From Jaltomata sinuosa (Eukaryota; Streptophyta; Magnoliopsida; Solanales; Solanaceae), in the NCBI GenBank assembly GCA_003996215.1, contig QJPP01007578.1:248001-312000 (forward strand): a DNA stretch of 64,000 bases. The letters run 5' to 3'. The translations under genes and the position numbers were made by a program. This document shows, piece by piece, positions 1-12,997 of this stretch. The notes under the pieces are model-generated. The model saw only the letters and a program-made list of their open reading frames with translations, was not told the origin of the DNA and did no database searches. The stretch's first letter is position 1, and every line of letters begins with the position of its first letter.

Positions 1-2269
1 ATTTGGAAGTTCAAAGATGATGTACAAAATGATCCTGCAGTTGTATTTCAATGAAAAAAATGACTTTTCATAAGGTACATGCTTGATTATTTTTTAAAGG
101 TCTGCCATCGTGAATTGAAACTCCTATATGGTCTTTACTTGGAATTATATGAATTATTAGATGTCAAAATATTATACCTTTAACTCTTTTCGAACGGGCC
201 TAATTCTGCTATATAAAGAAAGATGATTAATATGTTTTAAATGGAGTCCCTTTTAAATGCTATAGGTATATATTTGTTTTTTGTTTCAAAAGTGGCATCC
301 TTCCAAGAGGGTCGCTACAAGAAGTTTAAGATAGCATTTCTTAGGCCCTCGGGGTATAATCGAGCACAAGAAACCCACAAGCTATTTTGAAAACATAAAA
401 ATGTCCCTACTAAAGAGTCCACAGTCGAAAATAACAGAAAGAGAGGCAACTCATTTGTTGACGCTACGCTCTATTGCTCTCGAAGATGTCCAGACTTAGC
501 GACACAATCATAAAAAAAATAGGAATTTCTCCTCAACTATGAGGTTTGAAAGAGTAAGCTTACAACAAGTCTCTGGTCGAAGTAAAAGCTAACTATGCCC
601 CGACCTTAAAGATGATTTTGCAAGAAACACTGAAAACAAAAACTAGTTAGAGTCTATCTTCGATCATCAATTACTACAACTCAACACTTACTAAATCACC
701 ATAGAATCTACTCAAGCAGAATCAATGATAAAACAAGCCCAGGGTATGACCCGCTAGGGATACTCACTTGCGGCCATATAATATGGAAACCAACTCCTGA
801 GAAAAGCATGCTAAAATAGGCCTCAAAGATAACAAGTTTGAGTTCATTTATTAGAAATAGAATTCAAGTACAATGCTTTCGTACAAAAATGGCAGCTTTA
901 TTTGACAAAATGAAGATACTAAAAAGGCATTAAAATCATACATTAAAAGTATTACATAAACTTCTTCTATAAAATTACACTTGAAAAGGGTCTCAACACG
1001 GGCGCCAACCCAAACAGCAAAGGAAAGCGGCCTAATTTGTTGGATGACTCTTGGTCATGATGGGAGTTACTCTTCAGCAAGCAGGATCCACTGGTGAACC
1101 TTCACGCTGAGCCTTGACCTGAGCGACCTTGAAGAAGGGCACACTGTCCATAAAGAGTCTTTCCTAGAGTGAGAATTTTTGTAAAACACTCGAGGAAAAT
1201 GGCCTCGGGAAGGAAACAGGAACCTGCATGAGAACAAATTGGCGAACAAGGTTATTGGAGGGACCCTAGAGAGCCTTGTTCCTGAAAAAACTCACAAGAG
1301 ACATATCCTTATGATAGCCTTACTTGATTTAGGTAGGCTCCCTGAATACTATCGAGGACCACTCACAGCCAAGGAACTCCCCTTTTGGGGACTCAGGCAC
1401 CTTGGATGCAACTCACTGCTCGGAGGGTCGCTTTGACAGACCTACCGGACCTAAGTTCCAAGGTTGCCGAGGAGGGGAGAGTTGCCTCTCACCGCTCATA
1501 CCCCTAGCCTCATACATATTTTTTACCTTACCCTCATTGGTAACCTAGAGGGAATAGCACATGGTTGAATGTCGAGATCAAAGACAAAGATAAGGCAAAA
1601 ATTATAAAGAAGACCCATTTCAACGTCTGAACGTCAAAGGAAGTAAGAAGAGAATGTCATGTAAGGAAGGTTTTTTCTCATTCTACTCTCTTTTAATCAA
1701 ATGCGAATGGATAAAGGGTCTGGATAAAGTTAAAATCCATGACTGAAAGGCTGGTATTATAGTATAAAATGTAATAAATGCGCTAAAGTAGAATGTCATG
1801 AATGACTGCCATATAGCTGGTATGTTTAATCTGCACAGAATTCAAAGCAACAATTCTCAGAAATTGAGGCATCAAAACTGCTCCACATATTAGCCGATTT
1901 GATGTTTCAAATCTCAATCAGAGAGAATTCCCCTCGACTTCCCACATTCATCCTCTCAACTTCTCCTGAATCCATTCAACCAAAAGAGGGAGGAGCTAGG
2001 CAAAATGACTCCATTTATTTTGTTATTGTCAAGAATTCATTACAAATACAAAGAAACACCCTCAAAAGTCTTAAAAGAGTTCCCCAAGTCAGATGAGCAA
2101 ATCAAGAAAAATTATACATGGGTAGAGAACCCTATAATAAAACTCTATGTAGCTACAAAGTCCTTGAAGCTTCAACCTGGTCTACCTTCAGAAGAGGGAG
2201 TAAATCCTCCCTCATCATTTAAGGCTAGTCGAATAGAAAGATCGATCATGGTCTAGGACTTGTTAATCT

Positions 2270-2510
2270 CTTTGTCCAAGTCAAAGCCTCCAACTCAAAT
2301 CTCCTCTAGGATTTTGATACAAACAACTTGAGTTTCTCAAGCTCTTTTCACCTCGAGATGCTCATCCCTGAGTTTGTCTCTCTCGGAAAAAACTCTAATT
2401 TTCTTTGACAAGCGTTGAACTTCATCTCGAGGCAGACCCTTGAAAAGCAAAGTCATGGGCAAAAACACTGACTCGTCTATCGCTAAGTGAATCAGCTCCT
2501 CTAGTTTGGA
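2270..2510 (-). pseudogene. Coiled-coil fragment of a retroelement protein
   Basis: Reading the minus strand downward from 2510 gives a continuous stretch that includes GLPRDEVQRLSKKIR followed by SERDKLRDEHLEVKRA, then stops. The heptad-like charge pattern suggests a coiled coil. Similar Leu/Glu/Arg-rich segments occur in plant gypsy-type 'transposon' proteins, and the antisense reading frame at 21383-22612 has a comparable segment. The frame is broken by several stops, so it cannot be expressed as one protein. The family assignment is tentative. Confidence 0.4.
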
Positions 2511-4153
2511 TTTGCATCAGCTTGCTCAACGTTCTCATATTGCAAAGTCCTCATCTTTTTGGACTAGCAAAGTGAGCCTTGAGTATACGTTTCTTTCTCA
2601 TTCAAAATGATATCCCTCTCAGCTCTTAACACCTCGATTTTGAAATCTCGTTGAGCTAAGGCCTACATCAGAATCACATAATTCCACATAACAGTTGAAG
2701 TCTTCTAAAGGTGGGAACATCTTGACAAGAGATTCTCTCTCTCTTTCAAGATTTGCCGAAGACCCTCTACAGCTAAGATACTAGCTTGAAAAGGATAATG
2801 TAAAGAATCTCTGTCAAAAAGGGGAAAGAATAGCTGCAAGAGAATCAAGAAAAGACAAATTACTCACCCGAGCAATTGCATGAGCACATTCGTTAAACAA
2901 GCATTATGTCAGGGCAGCATCTATTTTTGGGTGATCCTTAGCAGAGACCACGAAGTTCAAGTAGTCGACCACTCCCACTAGTCTCAATGTCAAGTTGACT
3001 TTATCGGCCACTTGTAAAAGAGTCATTCAATTTTATGTCTAACTCTGTGATGGATCAGGCAGAGTATTATAGACAGTTTAAAGAGTAGCAGAAGTTGCCG
3101 GTGGATGCGCTCTTCATGATGGCAAAACCAGGGGGGCCATAGTCAGTGAACAATAAGGGATCCTGGGAGAAGCTAAGTAAATAGCAGTATGTTTCTCCTC
3201 GAAAATGAAAGGGAATTTCGTGATGGAAAGCATCCTAGAGCATTGAACATCATGCCCCACTTCCATGGCAACTTCCATCTCTTGAAATAAACATGTAATT
3301 TCAAATCAGCCTCTGGCAGTCTACATCCCATCCTCTCAACGCCATCGACCGGATTGTTCTTCCTAAAATCAGGCTCCCTCTCAGAGGACTTTAATCTCCT
3401 GATCCTCCTTCTCTTGGCAGGGGAAGCATGGCCTCGTACAAAAGGATACTAGCGGCACCTGCAAGAACATATAACCCTCCACCAAGTTCTCAACTAGTCA
3501 AGTTCAAAGTAGTAGCTCGAGATGACAAAATCATTGGGCCAAAAGACAAACATTCAAATGAAAAATTTAAGAATATGAACGAGAATGAGAAATAATTGCA
3601 AGAATAGGACAGCGGGAACACCATGATTCTTAGCCTTCCAGTTAAAACAATTGGGCAAGCAGATCCATGAATGCCCATCTATGATGGTAACACTCAGAAT
3701 CTTCTCAACCCATGAGCGGAGTCTGCCAACTAAGCAGATAAAAGACATTCCCATAGGAGAAATCCACTTGGAAACTACGTGGAGTAATAATAGTTAGTAG
3801 CCAAAAAAGGCATAAATAAACAAAAATGGGGAGCCCGAAGTCACATACAGTTGGAGTTCCAAGTTGTAGGATGAATATTTTAAGACAAATCGAGAGGGGC
3901 CTACACGATGAATTGGTTGACCTAATCTCGATCTCTGGGTTCATCCAAGATGTTGACAAGAGATTTCCTCTCATGGCTAGAAAGTTTGATTACCCCTCCT
4001 CGAACCAGACAAGAAGAATATAGAAGAAGTAGGTGAGTTAGAGAAAACGCCTTGCCTACTGAAGTGGATAGTGCTCGAAGACATGCAATAGTACTCCATA
4101 CTCCAGGACTGAGCTAACCAACACACACTTGAAGGTGTTGTAGAATGAGGTAA

Positions 4154-4510
4154 TCACTTCATCCATATAGGGTCCTTGAGACCCATGCTAAAGGGATAGG
4201 TGTAGACAAAGGTCCTATCAGGTCGAGATAGAGTGACGCTCTCGGAAGGATAGGGTGCTTTAACTTGAAACTCATCATCAGGAGAACCACAATTCCTCTG
4301 AATGATGACCATGTCGCACTTCTTCATGAGAAAACACAACTTTCTTATCATCATGTTCTCCTTTTTAATCTTTCTACTACTCAGGGACGTGAAGTCTTTA
4401 TCAAAGGAGAAAAAGTCGGAAAGGATTTCATTGATACCCGGCTTAGAGGAACTCAGCCCCTTACCTTTGCCCTTGGATGCAATGCCAAACATAGTAAGAC
4501 AAGACATGGT
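4154..4510 (-). pseudogene. Gag-like N-terminal fragment (gypsy-type transposon protein)
   Basis: A minus-strand open stretch of 117 codons carries a basic Lys/Gly/Ser-rich segment and ends in TYPFSMGLKDP. That resembles the Tyr-Pro-Phe-x-x-Gly motif in the N-terminal region of plant proteins annotated as putative gypsy-type transposon (Pfam Transposase_28). This is from memory, not a search. A frameshift follows: the next frame continues as YMDEVITSFYN and is then stopped. Minus-strand fragments at 3490-3978 may be the continuation. It sits in the same orientation as the coiled-coil remnant at 2270-2510. Confidence 0.35.
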
Positions 4511-4893
4511 GCAGCTAGAAGAAACTAATGAGAAGGTTTAAAGAAAATTAGATGTGAAAATAGTGGAGCGCGCTGAACTTATAAAGGAGAAGGCAAGCAA
4601 ACAACCCTAAAGGGTGCCTCAAGAAGGATGTGAGTTCTCAGCTATCCATGTGTCGAAAGATTGATTCATGATGGGGCATGGCATTCTGAGGGAAAGATAA
4701 AGCTGCGGTTTTTGGTTCACTTTCTATCCCGTGTGAACTACATAACGTAGCATCCTAGAAGATGGAGGGACTATCTGTATGGAATAAAATCAGTAAGAAA
4801 ACACATGGCAGTAGCCGAGCAATAGGTTCGAGTGCGTGGTCATCACGGAAAGAATATCACCATGAAGGAAAAGAAGTTTCCTCCCCCATTCTT

Positions 4894-6308
4894 TAGACAT
4901 GCCTTAATGGCTAACAAATCATGCTACGCCATGTATGTGCTCAGACCTAATCTCTTGAAATAGTACACGCTTGTGATTTCCTTGCTCTAAAACCCTTTTG
5001 ACCGTGCTTTAATGATGGGGGTGGTGATCCCCATTATTCATGCCTTACGTGCCCAGTATGTAAATGGCTCGTGCCTATTGCGCTTGATTCCCTAAGCCTC
5101 ACCTTGATTGGCCAGATCACGCTAAGTGTGAGTCAAGACCGATCAGTAATCCTTCATTCGTGAACGCTCTTGCTCTCGCTCTTTTTTTTCAAGGTTCTAG
5201 TTTATGTTGTTATAGGTGATAGGGGAGGAAGCCCAGTAGTATCCTAGAGGGGGAGTAGTATATTTCTTTTCTTGTTGGTGTACTTGTTCCATATTGGCTT
5301 TTAGTGTGGGTGAATTGCGAGGAAAGGATCACTCATGCAGAGTAGTTAGATGAGAAACTTTGGTATGTCTCTCTGTAGAAGTGCTTGAAGTTGTAGCTCC
5401 TAAATATGCTAAGGGAGAGAGGGGAAGTCTTGAATAAGGTAAGCTATGAAACTATAAGGTGACCATAGTTATAAGCTTGAATATCGGGATAAAATATATG
5501 TGGACCCTTGCTTTGGGCGATTAGAAACCCGCTGATTAAGAGCTCAAGGTTAGTTGGTTGTTGTGATCATAAGAAATACTATTCTTAGGAGATAACTCTA
5601 GATGCAAGAGATTAAGTTGAGATGGGCTTGGACATGGTGGAAGTAGGTAGTTAGGCTCAGACCTTAGTATCTTTTTGTGAGCTGGTGAGAATTGCAGGTG
5701 CTTATGGTCAGTGTGATATTTAGAGGAGTTAGTGTAGTAAGAAAGGTTTTCCTCAGCTGAAAAGTTTATAATTGTATTGTTAAGAAGGGAATAGCCTTGT
5801 TCTTACTCCTTGCCTAGAAGGCTTATATATTATGTTCAATAGCTTCAGCTTCTAGTATACTAGACTCCTCATATCAAATTAGTTTAGACCTGCCAGTGAT
5901 TATTCAAATGACCAGTGAGCCCTTCGCTTTGTTCAGCCCTTGGCGGTAAGTTCAATTAGAAGGAAAGGGTTTTTCCCGCATGGCTACTCTCTCAGTTTGA
6001 CGTCCCTTTCGGTTAACTGTGATTCCTAAAGATGTGTTTGTTATCTATGAGTTCCAGCCAAGTCCCTACTCTTAAACCATACCAGACGTTATGTTAGATA
6101 ATCAGTTTCATATCCTATCAATTTTCCTCATGATCCTAGAATGTATTCATGTTTTCTGAAATTAGTTCAATCATGTTTTAAGTTGACAAGCTGAGTTTTC
6201 ATGTTTATTCTTTAATTTTCATGTTTTTTTGTCTGGTTGGGCTATTTTCTCTCTAGTTTTCCTTGCTTAGCCTTCTTTAGAGGATGAATAATCCCAAAGG
6301 GGAGATAC
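4894..6308 (+). mobile_element. 3' part of an LTR-element interior, ending in a polypurine tract
   Basis: This stretch matches 9711-10736, the end of the second interior, apart from an extra segment near 5200-5580 that is missing there. It ends with GAGGATGAATAATCCCAAAG, then GGGGAGATAC at the LTR boundary. The purine-rich run is the expected plus-strand primer site next to a 3' LTR. No pol coding survives. It is therefore the right-hand end of an element whose left end is missing or scrambled into 1-4893. Confidence 0.7.
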
Positions 6309-8370
6309 TGTAACACCCCAAAACTCGATCCATCTTTCAAACTTATAAAATCTGCAAGGTTTGGCCTTTGTAGGAACTACGCATCCAAACCACGGGCCGT
6401 GGTTTGGAATATGATCTGTGGAATAAACTCGTGGTTACAGTTCTGCAGATCAGTCACTGGTCTGAGAACAACGAGTGAGTTCTAGGGACCATAGTTCATT
6501 CTATGATGCATCCTATTGACTCGTGGAATCAGATCAGAGGACTGAATATTTCCCCTAAAAACTACAAATGGGTCTACGGACCATAGTTCATTCTGCGGTC
6601 CATCCTGTTGACTCGTAGAACATCTTCTGCAGTTGATAATTTGGTCTAGGAACCATGAGTGGAAACCACGAGTCGTGGTTCAGTCTACGGTTCGTGAATT
6701 GCACCCGTGATTCCTGAAGCTAAGATTTTTAACAGCTTTTCATTAATTAAATCCTAGGGGTATTTTATAATTATCCACCCTTTTAACTCTTAAGTGAGGT
6801 CATTTTTGGCCACTTTTAGTAGGGTTTCTACTCTTATTAGCCTAAGTCTTTCATTATTCCTCATTTATCTACCAAAAGAGGAAAAGAACTCCTTCAAGCT
6901 CCACGTCTCAAGCCTCAAGTTCAAGCCTCCATTTCTTTTCATCTTAGATCAAGCAAGCTTCAGTAAGGTATGTGGGTATTCAATAAGGGATTCTCTTCAC
7001 CCTTATGCCCAAAACCCATGATTTTTACTTTGATTTATGGATTTGTAAAATTAGGGTTCTTACCCAATTTGGGAAAAACTTATGGGTTCAGTTTCAAAGC
7101 ATCAATTCATAGTTTCTCATTACTTATCTATGATTTATTTGAGGTTCCTTAATTGATTTCAAAAGCCCATGCATTAAAGATGATTTCTAACATGATTTCA
7201 TTGAATTGCATGATTTAAAGTGAAAATTGGCATGTTTAGATAATATGGCCTTATGTATTTATGAAAGTGCATGCCTAATTCTTCAAGTTATAAATTTATA
7301 AAGAAAAATATATTTTGAATTATGGCTATGTTAAGTTGTAAGGATTTTGACGTATGAATTGCATAACATTAGATATGTCCCTATGTTTTATGAAAGGTTA
7401 GGCATCTAGATATGTCTACCTACGCTATGTGAATTGCATGATATTAGTTACACCCTTATGATTTGCAAACACATTTGGCATTAGATATGTCACAAGTATA
7501 TGTGAGCTATATGTATATGTTTTGGGAGTAGTATTTATCACCGAGTTGGACAGGGTGAGAGTACCCTTAGTCCCAGAACTACGTGCCACTATAAGTGCCC
7601 TCTGTGGCTTATGATAGGATCCTGGTAGATAAGGTTCTAACTTTGGCCGGTTAGGACAGCCTTTTTCAGTGTGGGTGTATGACACTGGACTCCATGTAGC
7701 TCATCATGGTTTATGTCGGTTAAGAGAAACTCCCGTATGAATGTTTTTAGGCTTTTAAGTTATATGATATCCTATTTTGCAACTTGACTTATTGTTTTTT
7801 GACTTACATTCAAATTTTGATATTTACTTATGATTTCTTCTATTTATGCATGAACTCAGTTTTAAGCATGCTTTCAAGTATACTTTATCATGATTTATGC
7901 ATATCTCGCATACTCAGTATATTCCATAGTACTGACCGTATACCTCTTTGTGTTGCATTCTATCATGATGTAGTTACTGTAGCCCACTTCTAGATTCGTG
8001 GCTAGTAGATCAGCAGCACATCCAGCCATCTTGGTGAGTCCTCCTCCTTCAAGTACTTGGAGTTAGCTTCATTCTAGAATTTTAGTTCTTTATTTCAGTT
8101 TTTAGTATTTAGAGTTAGTTGAGGGCTTGTCCCAGCAGCTCGTCAGTAGTAGAGGCTTTCAGACATAGAGTCAGATATTCACCTATATTCTGATTTTCAT
8201 TCTTAGACTTTTATTTATATAATAGATTAAGTTTCTCATTACTCCAGTTAAGCTTCCATTCTTATGTTTTGTTCAGTTTTTAATTTATGTTAATGCCATA
8301 AGGTTATCTTGAGATCACTTGTGATCTTGGGTCTTGTGTTACGTCCCGGGGGTAGGCTCGGGGCATGACA
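6309..8370 (+). repeat. LTR copy 1 of the three-LTR array
   Basis: The copy begins TGTAACACCCC and ends GGCATGACA, with terminal TG and CA. It is preceded by a polypurine tract and followed by a Met-type primer site. The first 400 bp contain short imperfect palindromes related to CCACGGGCCGTGG and CTACGGACCGTAG. A segment near 6780-6970 ends in AAGGTATGTG, a good splice donor for a leader intron. Short open frames inside the LTR drift together with the DNA and I do not call them genes. It aligns with 10737-12787 and 14004-16004. Confidence 0.85.
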
Positions 8371-8374
8371 AACT

Positions 8375-8387
8375 TGGTATCAGAGCA
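8375..8387 (+). other. Primer binding site, Met tRNA type
   Basis: TGGTATCAGAGCA lies four bases after the LTR end at 8370. It matches the 3' end complement of plant initiator-Met tRNA, the usual primer of plant gypsy elements. It fixes the plus orientation of this interior. Confidence 0.85.
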
Positions 8388-8581
8388 TCAGGTTCAAGGG
8401 TCCTAGGGTGTCTGAAAGTCACATCAAGTAGAGTCTCTTTCATGGGTGTGAAGCGCGCCACACTTATGAGCGGAAGGCTACAAGGTATCTTAGGAAAAAC
8501 TTCACTTCTTTCATATTGAATATGTGCGATAGAGTTTAACTCTATTTACCCATCTAATTTATTCCTTACGCATTTCAGATA

Positions 8582-9013
8582 ATGCCTCTGCGAAGAAACC
8601 CCAAGAGGGATGCTAATCCTCCTATTTTCGACCACGAGGTTACAAATGCAAAAAAAATTGAAGCCATCTGTATGTTGGCTCAAGCCATAACAGCTCAGTT
8701 GAATGAGAAAAAGAAACTAAAGAATAAAAAGAGGAAGAACAAGAAGACCAGAACATATAACCACGACTCTGGTCAGCAGAAAACTGGTAGTAGGAACCGG
8801 TCATCTTTTCAGAAGAGGTTATCCAGACCAACCCCGCCTTCAGTTAGCACACCTGCACTCGATTCTCAGTCTTGTCATAGTAAGGCTCTGAAGACCTTGA
8901 GGTACCCTCGTTGTAGTAGTTGTGGTAAGTTTCATCTAGGTGAGTGCCTTGCTGGCAAAGAGGGGAGTTTTAGGTGTGGTCAGTTAGGTCATAAGATCAG
9001 GGATTTCCCCTAA
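8582..9013 (+). pseudogene. Truncated gag with damaged zinc knuckle
   Basis: The 143-codon frame starts MPLRRNPKRDANPP, the typical start of a gypsy gag in this plant group, about 200 bp after the primer site. The capsid domain is missing: the frame runs straight into a Lys-rich stretch and then two zinc-binding segments near residues 108-143, CSSCGKFHLGEC and FRCGQLGHKIRDFP. In the second knuckle the first Cys is Ser and the last is Phe, so it should not bind zinc normally. No protease, reverse transcriptase or integrase follows. This is a remnant of an internally deleted gag. A second copy lies at 12998-13433. Confidence 0.7.
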
Positions 9014-10736
9014 GCTAAGCAGAGCAACAATGGTGTTTAGCTCCAAAACTGATTCCTTTCACTGCCTAGCCAGTCGGGTCAGAGTATTCCTCCAAAAGTT
9101 GAATCAGGTATGTCACTAGGTATCTTCTTTTATGCACCATGGCCCTCGGACCCTTATTCTTGTTTGTTTGTGAGTTGTCTTCGAGGCCTAGACTTTTAAG
9201 CGAAGAAGAGTCGTAGACTACAGAGGGAAGTAAGCATTCGTGCTAGATTTTGGAGTAGTGTATGTTCTGTTAGCGTAAAATAATCATAGTTCCTTTTAGA
9301 GATTGGAGAGGGGTCCATAGACTTAGAAGGGTAGCATGAATCTAAGGGGGAGATAGTGGGATGTAGAATCAGTCAAATCTTCGTGGCTCATGTGGTGATG
9401 ATAGTGAGTGTTAGGACAGTGTTAGGGGAGGCAAAGGCGTATTTCCAACCTAGCATCAGGAGTATGCTTCGGTCATTACAACACCATTGCATGCTTTATG
9501 TGTCAGCGCTATGGTCCTATTTCAATTTACGCACTCCATTCAGATTCACGCTCATATTCAGCTCCTAGAATGATAAGTGGTTGCTTGAGACAGTACTCTA
9601 CTCTTACTCTGCATTTCTATAAATCCCAGCTTTATATCTTGAGACCCATTATGTATGTAAACTCATGTCCCATAGTATGCTCAGTCCTATTTACTCAGTT
9701 CATTCCTCAGACATGCCTTAATGGCTAATCAAATCATGCTACGCCATGTATGTGCTCAGACCTAATCTCTTGAAATAGTTCGCACTTGTGATTTTCTTGC
9801 TCTAAAGCCCTTTTGACCGAGCCTTTAATGACGGGGGTGGTGATCCCCAATATTCATGCCTTACATGCCTAGTATGTAAATTGCTCATGCCTATTGCGCT
9901 TGATTCCCCAAGCCTTACCTTGAGTGGCCAGATCACGCTAAGTGTGAGTCAAGACAGATCAGTAATCCTTCATACGTGAACGCTCTTGATCCCGCTCTTT
10001 TCTTTCAAGACTGATTAGATAACTCTAGATGCAAGAGATTAAGTCGATATGGGCTTAGACATGATGGAAACAGGTAGTTAGTCTCATACCTTAGTATCTA
10101 TATATGCGCCAGTGAGAATTGCAGATGCTTATGGTCAGTGTGATATTTAGAGGAGTTAGTGTAGTTAGAAAGGTTTTCCTCAGCTAAAAAGTTGTCAACT
10201 GTATTGTTAAGATGGGAATAGCATTGTTCTTACTCCCTGCCTAGAAGGCTCATATCTTATGTCCAGTAGCTTCAGCTTCCAGTATACTAAACTCCTCATA
10301 TCAAATCAGTTTAGACCTTCCAGTGATTATTCCAAAGGCCAGTAAGCCATTCGCTTAGTTCAGCCCTTGGCGGTAAGTTTATTTATAAGGAAACGGTTTT
10401 TCCCATATGGCTACTCTCTCAGTTTGACATCCCTTTCGATTAACTGTGATTCCTAAAGATGCGCTTGTTCTCTATCAGTTCCATACAAGTCCCTACTCTT
10501 AATCCAAACCATACTTTATGTTAGATAATCATTTTTTTATCCCATTAGTTGTCCTCATGATCCTAGCATGCATTCATGTTTTCCGAAGTTAGTTCAATCA
10601 TTTTTTAAGTTGAAAAGCTGAGTTTTCATGTTTATTCTTTAGGTTTCATATTTTGTTTTCTCGTTAAGCTATTTTCTCTACAATTTTTCTTTGCTTAGCC
10701 TTTATTCGAGGATGAATGATCCCAAAGGGGAGATAT
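9014..10736 (+). mobile_element. Non-coding remainder of interior 2
   Basis: About 1.7 kb without recognisable pol. The left part (9014-9560) is shared with 13434-14003. The right part (9711-10736) is shared with 4894-6308 and ends in GAGGATGAATGATCCCAAAG then GGGGAGATAT, the end of pol and the polypurine tract. The element therefore kept both ends of its interior but lost the whole pol gene. Confidence 0.7.
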
Positions 10737-12787
10737 TGTAGCACCTCTAAACTCGATCCAACTTTTAAACTTAGGAAATCTACAAGGTTTGGCCTTTCGA
10801 GGAACTACGAGTCCAAACCACGAGCCATGGTTTGAACCACGAGCTGTGGAATGAACTCTTGGTTATAGTTCTACAGATCAGTCACTGGTCTGAGAACCAC
10901 GAATGAGTTCTACAGACTGTAGTTCATTCTATGGTCCATCCTGTTGACTCGTGGAATCAGATCTGAGGACTGACTTTTTCCTCTGAAAACTACGAATGGG
11001 TCTACTGACCGTATTTGATTCTATGGTCTTTCCTGTTGACTCGTAGAACATCTTCTGTAGTTGATCATCTGGGCCAGGAACCACAAGTCGTGGTTTAGTA
11101 TACAGCTCGTGAATTGCACCCGTGATTCCTGAAGCTAAGATTTTTAACAACTTTTCTTTAATTAAATTCTAGGGGTATTTTTGTAATTATCCACCCTTTT
11201 AACTCTTACGTAAGGTCATTTTGGCCATGTTTAGTAGGGTTTCTACTCTTATTAGCCTAAGTCTTTCATTATTCCTCATTCATCTACCAAAAGAGGAAAA
11301 GAATTCCTTGAAGCTCCAAGTCTCAAGCTCCAAGTTATTGGCTCCATTTCTTCTCATCTTAGATCAAGCAAGCTTCAGTAAGGTATGTGAGTATTCAATA
11401 AGTGATTCCCTTTACCCTTATGCCCAAAACCCATGATTTTTACTTTCATTTATGGATTTGTGAAATTAGGGTTCTTACCCAATTTGGGGAAAACTTATGG
11501 GTTCAGTTTTAAAGCATCAATTCATGGTTTCTCATTACTTATCTATGATTTATTTGAGGTTCCTTAATTGATTTCAAAAGTCCATGCATTAAAGATTATT
11601 TCTAGCATAATTCCATTGAATTGCATGATTTCAAGTGAAAATTGGAATGTTTAGATAACATGGCCTTATGTATTTATGAAAGTGCATGCCTAATTCTTCA
11701 AGTTATGAATTTAGAAAGAAAAGTATGTTTTGAATTATGGCTATGCTTAGTTTTAAGGATTTTAAAGTATGAATTGCCTAACATTAGATATGTCCCTATG
11801 TTTTATGAAAGGTTAGGCATCTAGATATGTCTACCTAAGCTATGTGAATTGCGTGGTATTAGATATACCCTTATGCTTTTCAAATAGATTTGGCATTAGA
11901 TATGTCACAAGTATATGTGAGCTATATGTAAATGTTTTAGGAGTAGTATTTAGCACCGAGTTGGACAGGGTGAGAGTACACTTAGTCCCAGAACTACGTA
12001 CCATCGTAGGTGCCCTCTGTGTCTTATGACAGGATCCTGGTAGATAAGGTTCTAACCTTGGCCGGTTAGGACAACCTTTTTCGGTGTGGGTGTATGACAC
12101 TGGACTCCATGTAGCTAATCATAGTATATGTCGATTAAGAGAAACTCCCATATAAATGTTTTCAAGCTTTTAAGTTATATGATATCCTATTTTGCAGCTT
12201 GACTTATTGTTTTATGACTTACGTTCAAATTTTAATATTTACTTATGATTTCTTCTATTTATGCATGAACTCAGTTTTAAGCATGCTTTTAAGTATACTT
12301 TATCATGATTTATGCATATCTCGCATAATCAGTACATTCTATAGTACTGACTGCATACCTCCTTGTGTTGCATCATATCAGGATGTAGATTCTGTAGCCC
12401 GCTCCTAGATTCGTGGCTAGTAGATCAGCAGCACATCCATCCAGCTTGGTGAGTCCTCCTCTTTCACGGACATGGAGTTAGCTTCATTCTAGACTTCTAG
12501 TTCTTTATTTCAGTTTACAGTATTTAGAGTTTGCTGGGGGCTTTTCCCAGAAGCTCATCAATAGTAGAGGCTTTCAGACATAGAGTCAGATATTCAGCTA
12601 TATTCAGATTTTAATTCTTAGACTTTTATTTATATAACAGATTAAGTTGCTTATTACTCTAGTTAAGCTTCCGTTCTTATGTTTTGTTTAGTTTTTAAGT
12701 CATGCTAATGCAAGAAGGGTTATCTTGAGATCACTTGTGATCTTAGGTCCCGTGTTACGTCCAGGGAGTAGGCTATGGGGTGTGACA
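10737..12787 (+). repeat. LTR copy 2 of the three-LTR array
   Basis: The copy starts TGTAGCACC (a C-to-G change from TGTAACACC) and ends GGGTGTGACA. It aligns along its length with 6309-8370. It serves as the 3' LTR of interior 2 and the 5' LTR of interior 3, which is what unequal recombination between LTRs of one element produces. The leader segment with the AAGGTATGTG donor is present near 11380. Confidence 0.85.
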
Positions 12788-12791
12788 AACT

Positions 12792-12804
12792 AGGTATCAT
12801 AGCA
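12792..12804 (+). other. Degenerate primer binding site
   Basis: AGGTATCATAGCA differs from TGGTATCAGAGCA at two positions. It sits right after LTR copy 2, in the same place as the intact site at 8375. It is likely non-functional. Confidence 0.7.
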
Positions 12805-12997
12805 GCATGTTCAAGAGTCCTAGGATGTCTGAAAGCCACATAAAGTAGAGTCTCTTTCATGGGTGTGAAGAGCGCCACACTTATGAGAGGGAGGCTATGA
12901 GGTATCTTAGGAAAAACTTCACTTCTTTCATATTTAATATCATGTGATAGAGTTTAACTCTATTTACCCTTCTAATTCTTTCCTTACGCATTTCAGA

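Larger units (their letters stand above)
1..4893 (-). mobile_element. Decayed retroelement, coding remnants on the minus strand
   Basis: No intact gene is visible in this 4.9 kb. Minus-strand translation gives short protein-like stretches interrupted by stops and frameshifts: a coiled-coil segment near 2270-2510 and a gag-like N-terminal segment near 4154-4510. The block ends abruptly near 4893, where homology to the interior of the next retroelement begins; the sequence after TAGACATGCC at 4893 recurs near 9711. No LTR boundary was found. Assignment to a retroelement rests on those fragments and is an inference. Confidence 0.5.

Noticed and set aside
1067..1436. Two overlapping 60-65 codon frames on opposite strands
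   Set aside because: No domain, no codon bias, and the area is decayed repeat.
7425..7685. 86-codon minus frame repeated at 11840-12100
   Set aside because: Lies antisense in LTR copies and is conserved only because the LTRs are copies.
7784..7993. 69-codon frame repeated at 12199 and 15428
   Set aside because: LTR repeat sequence; changes are spread over all codon positions.
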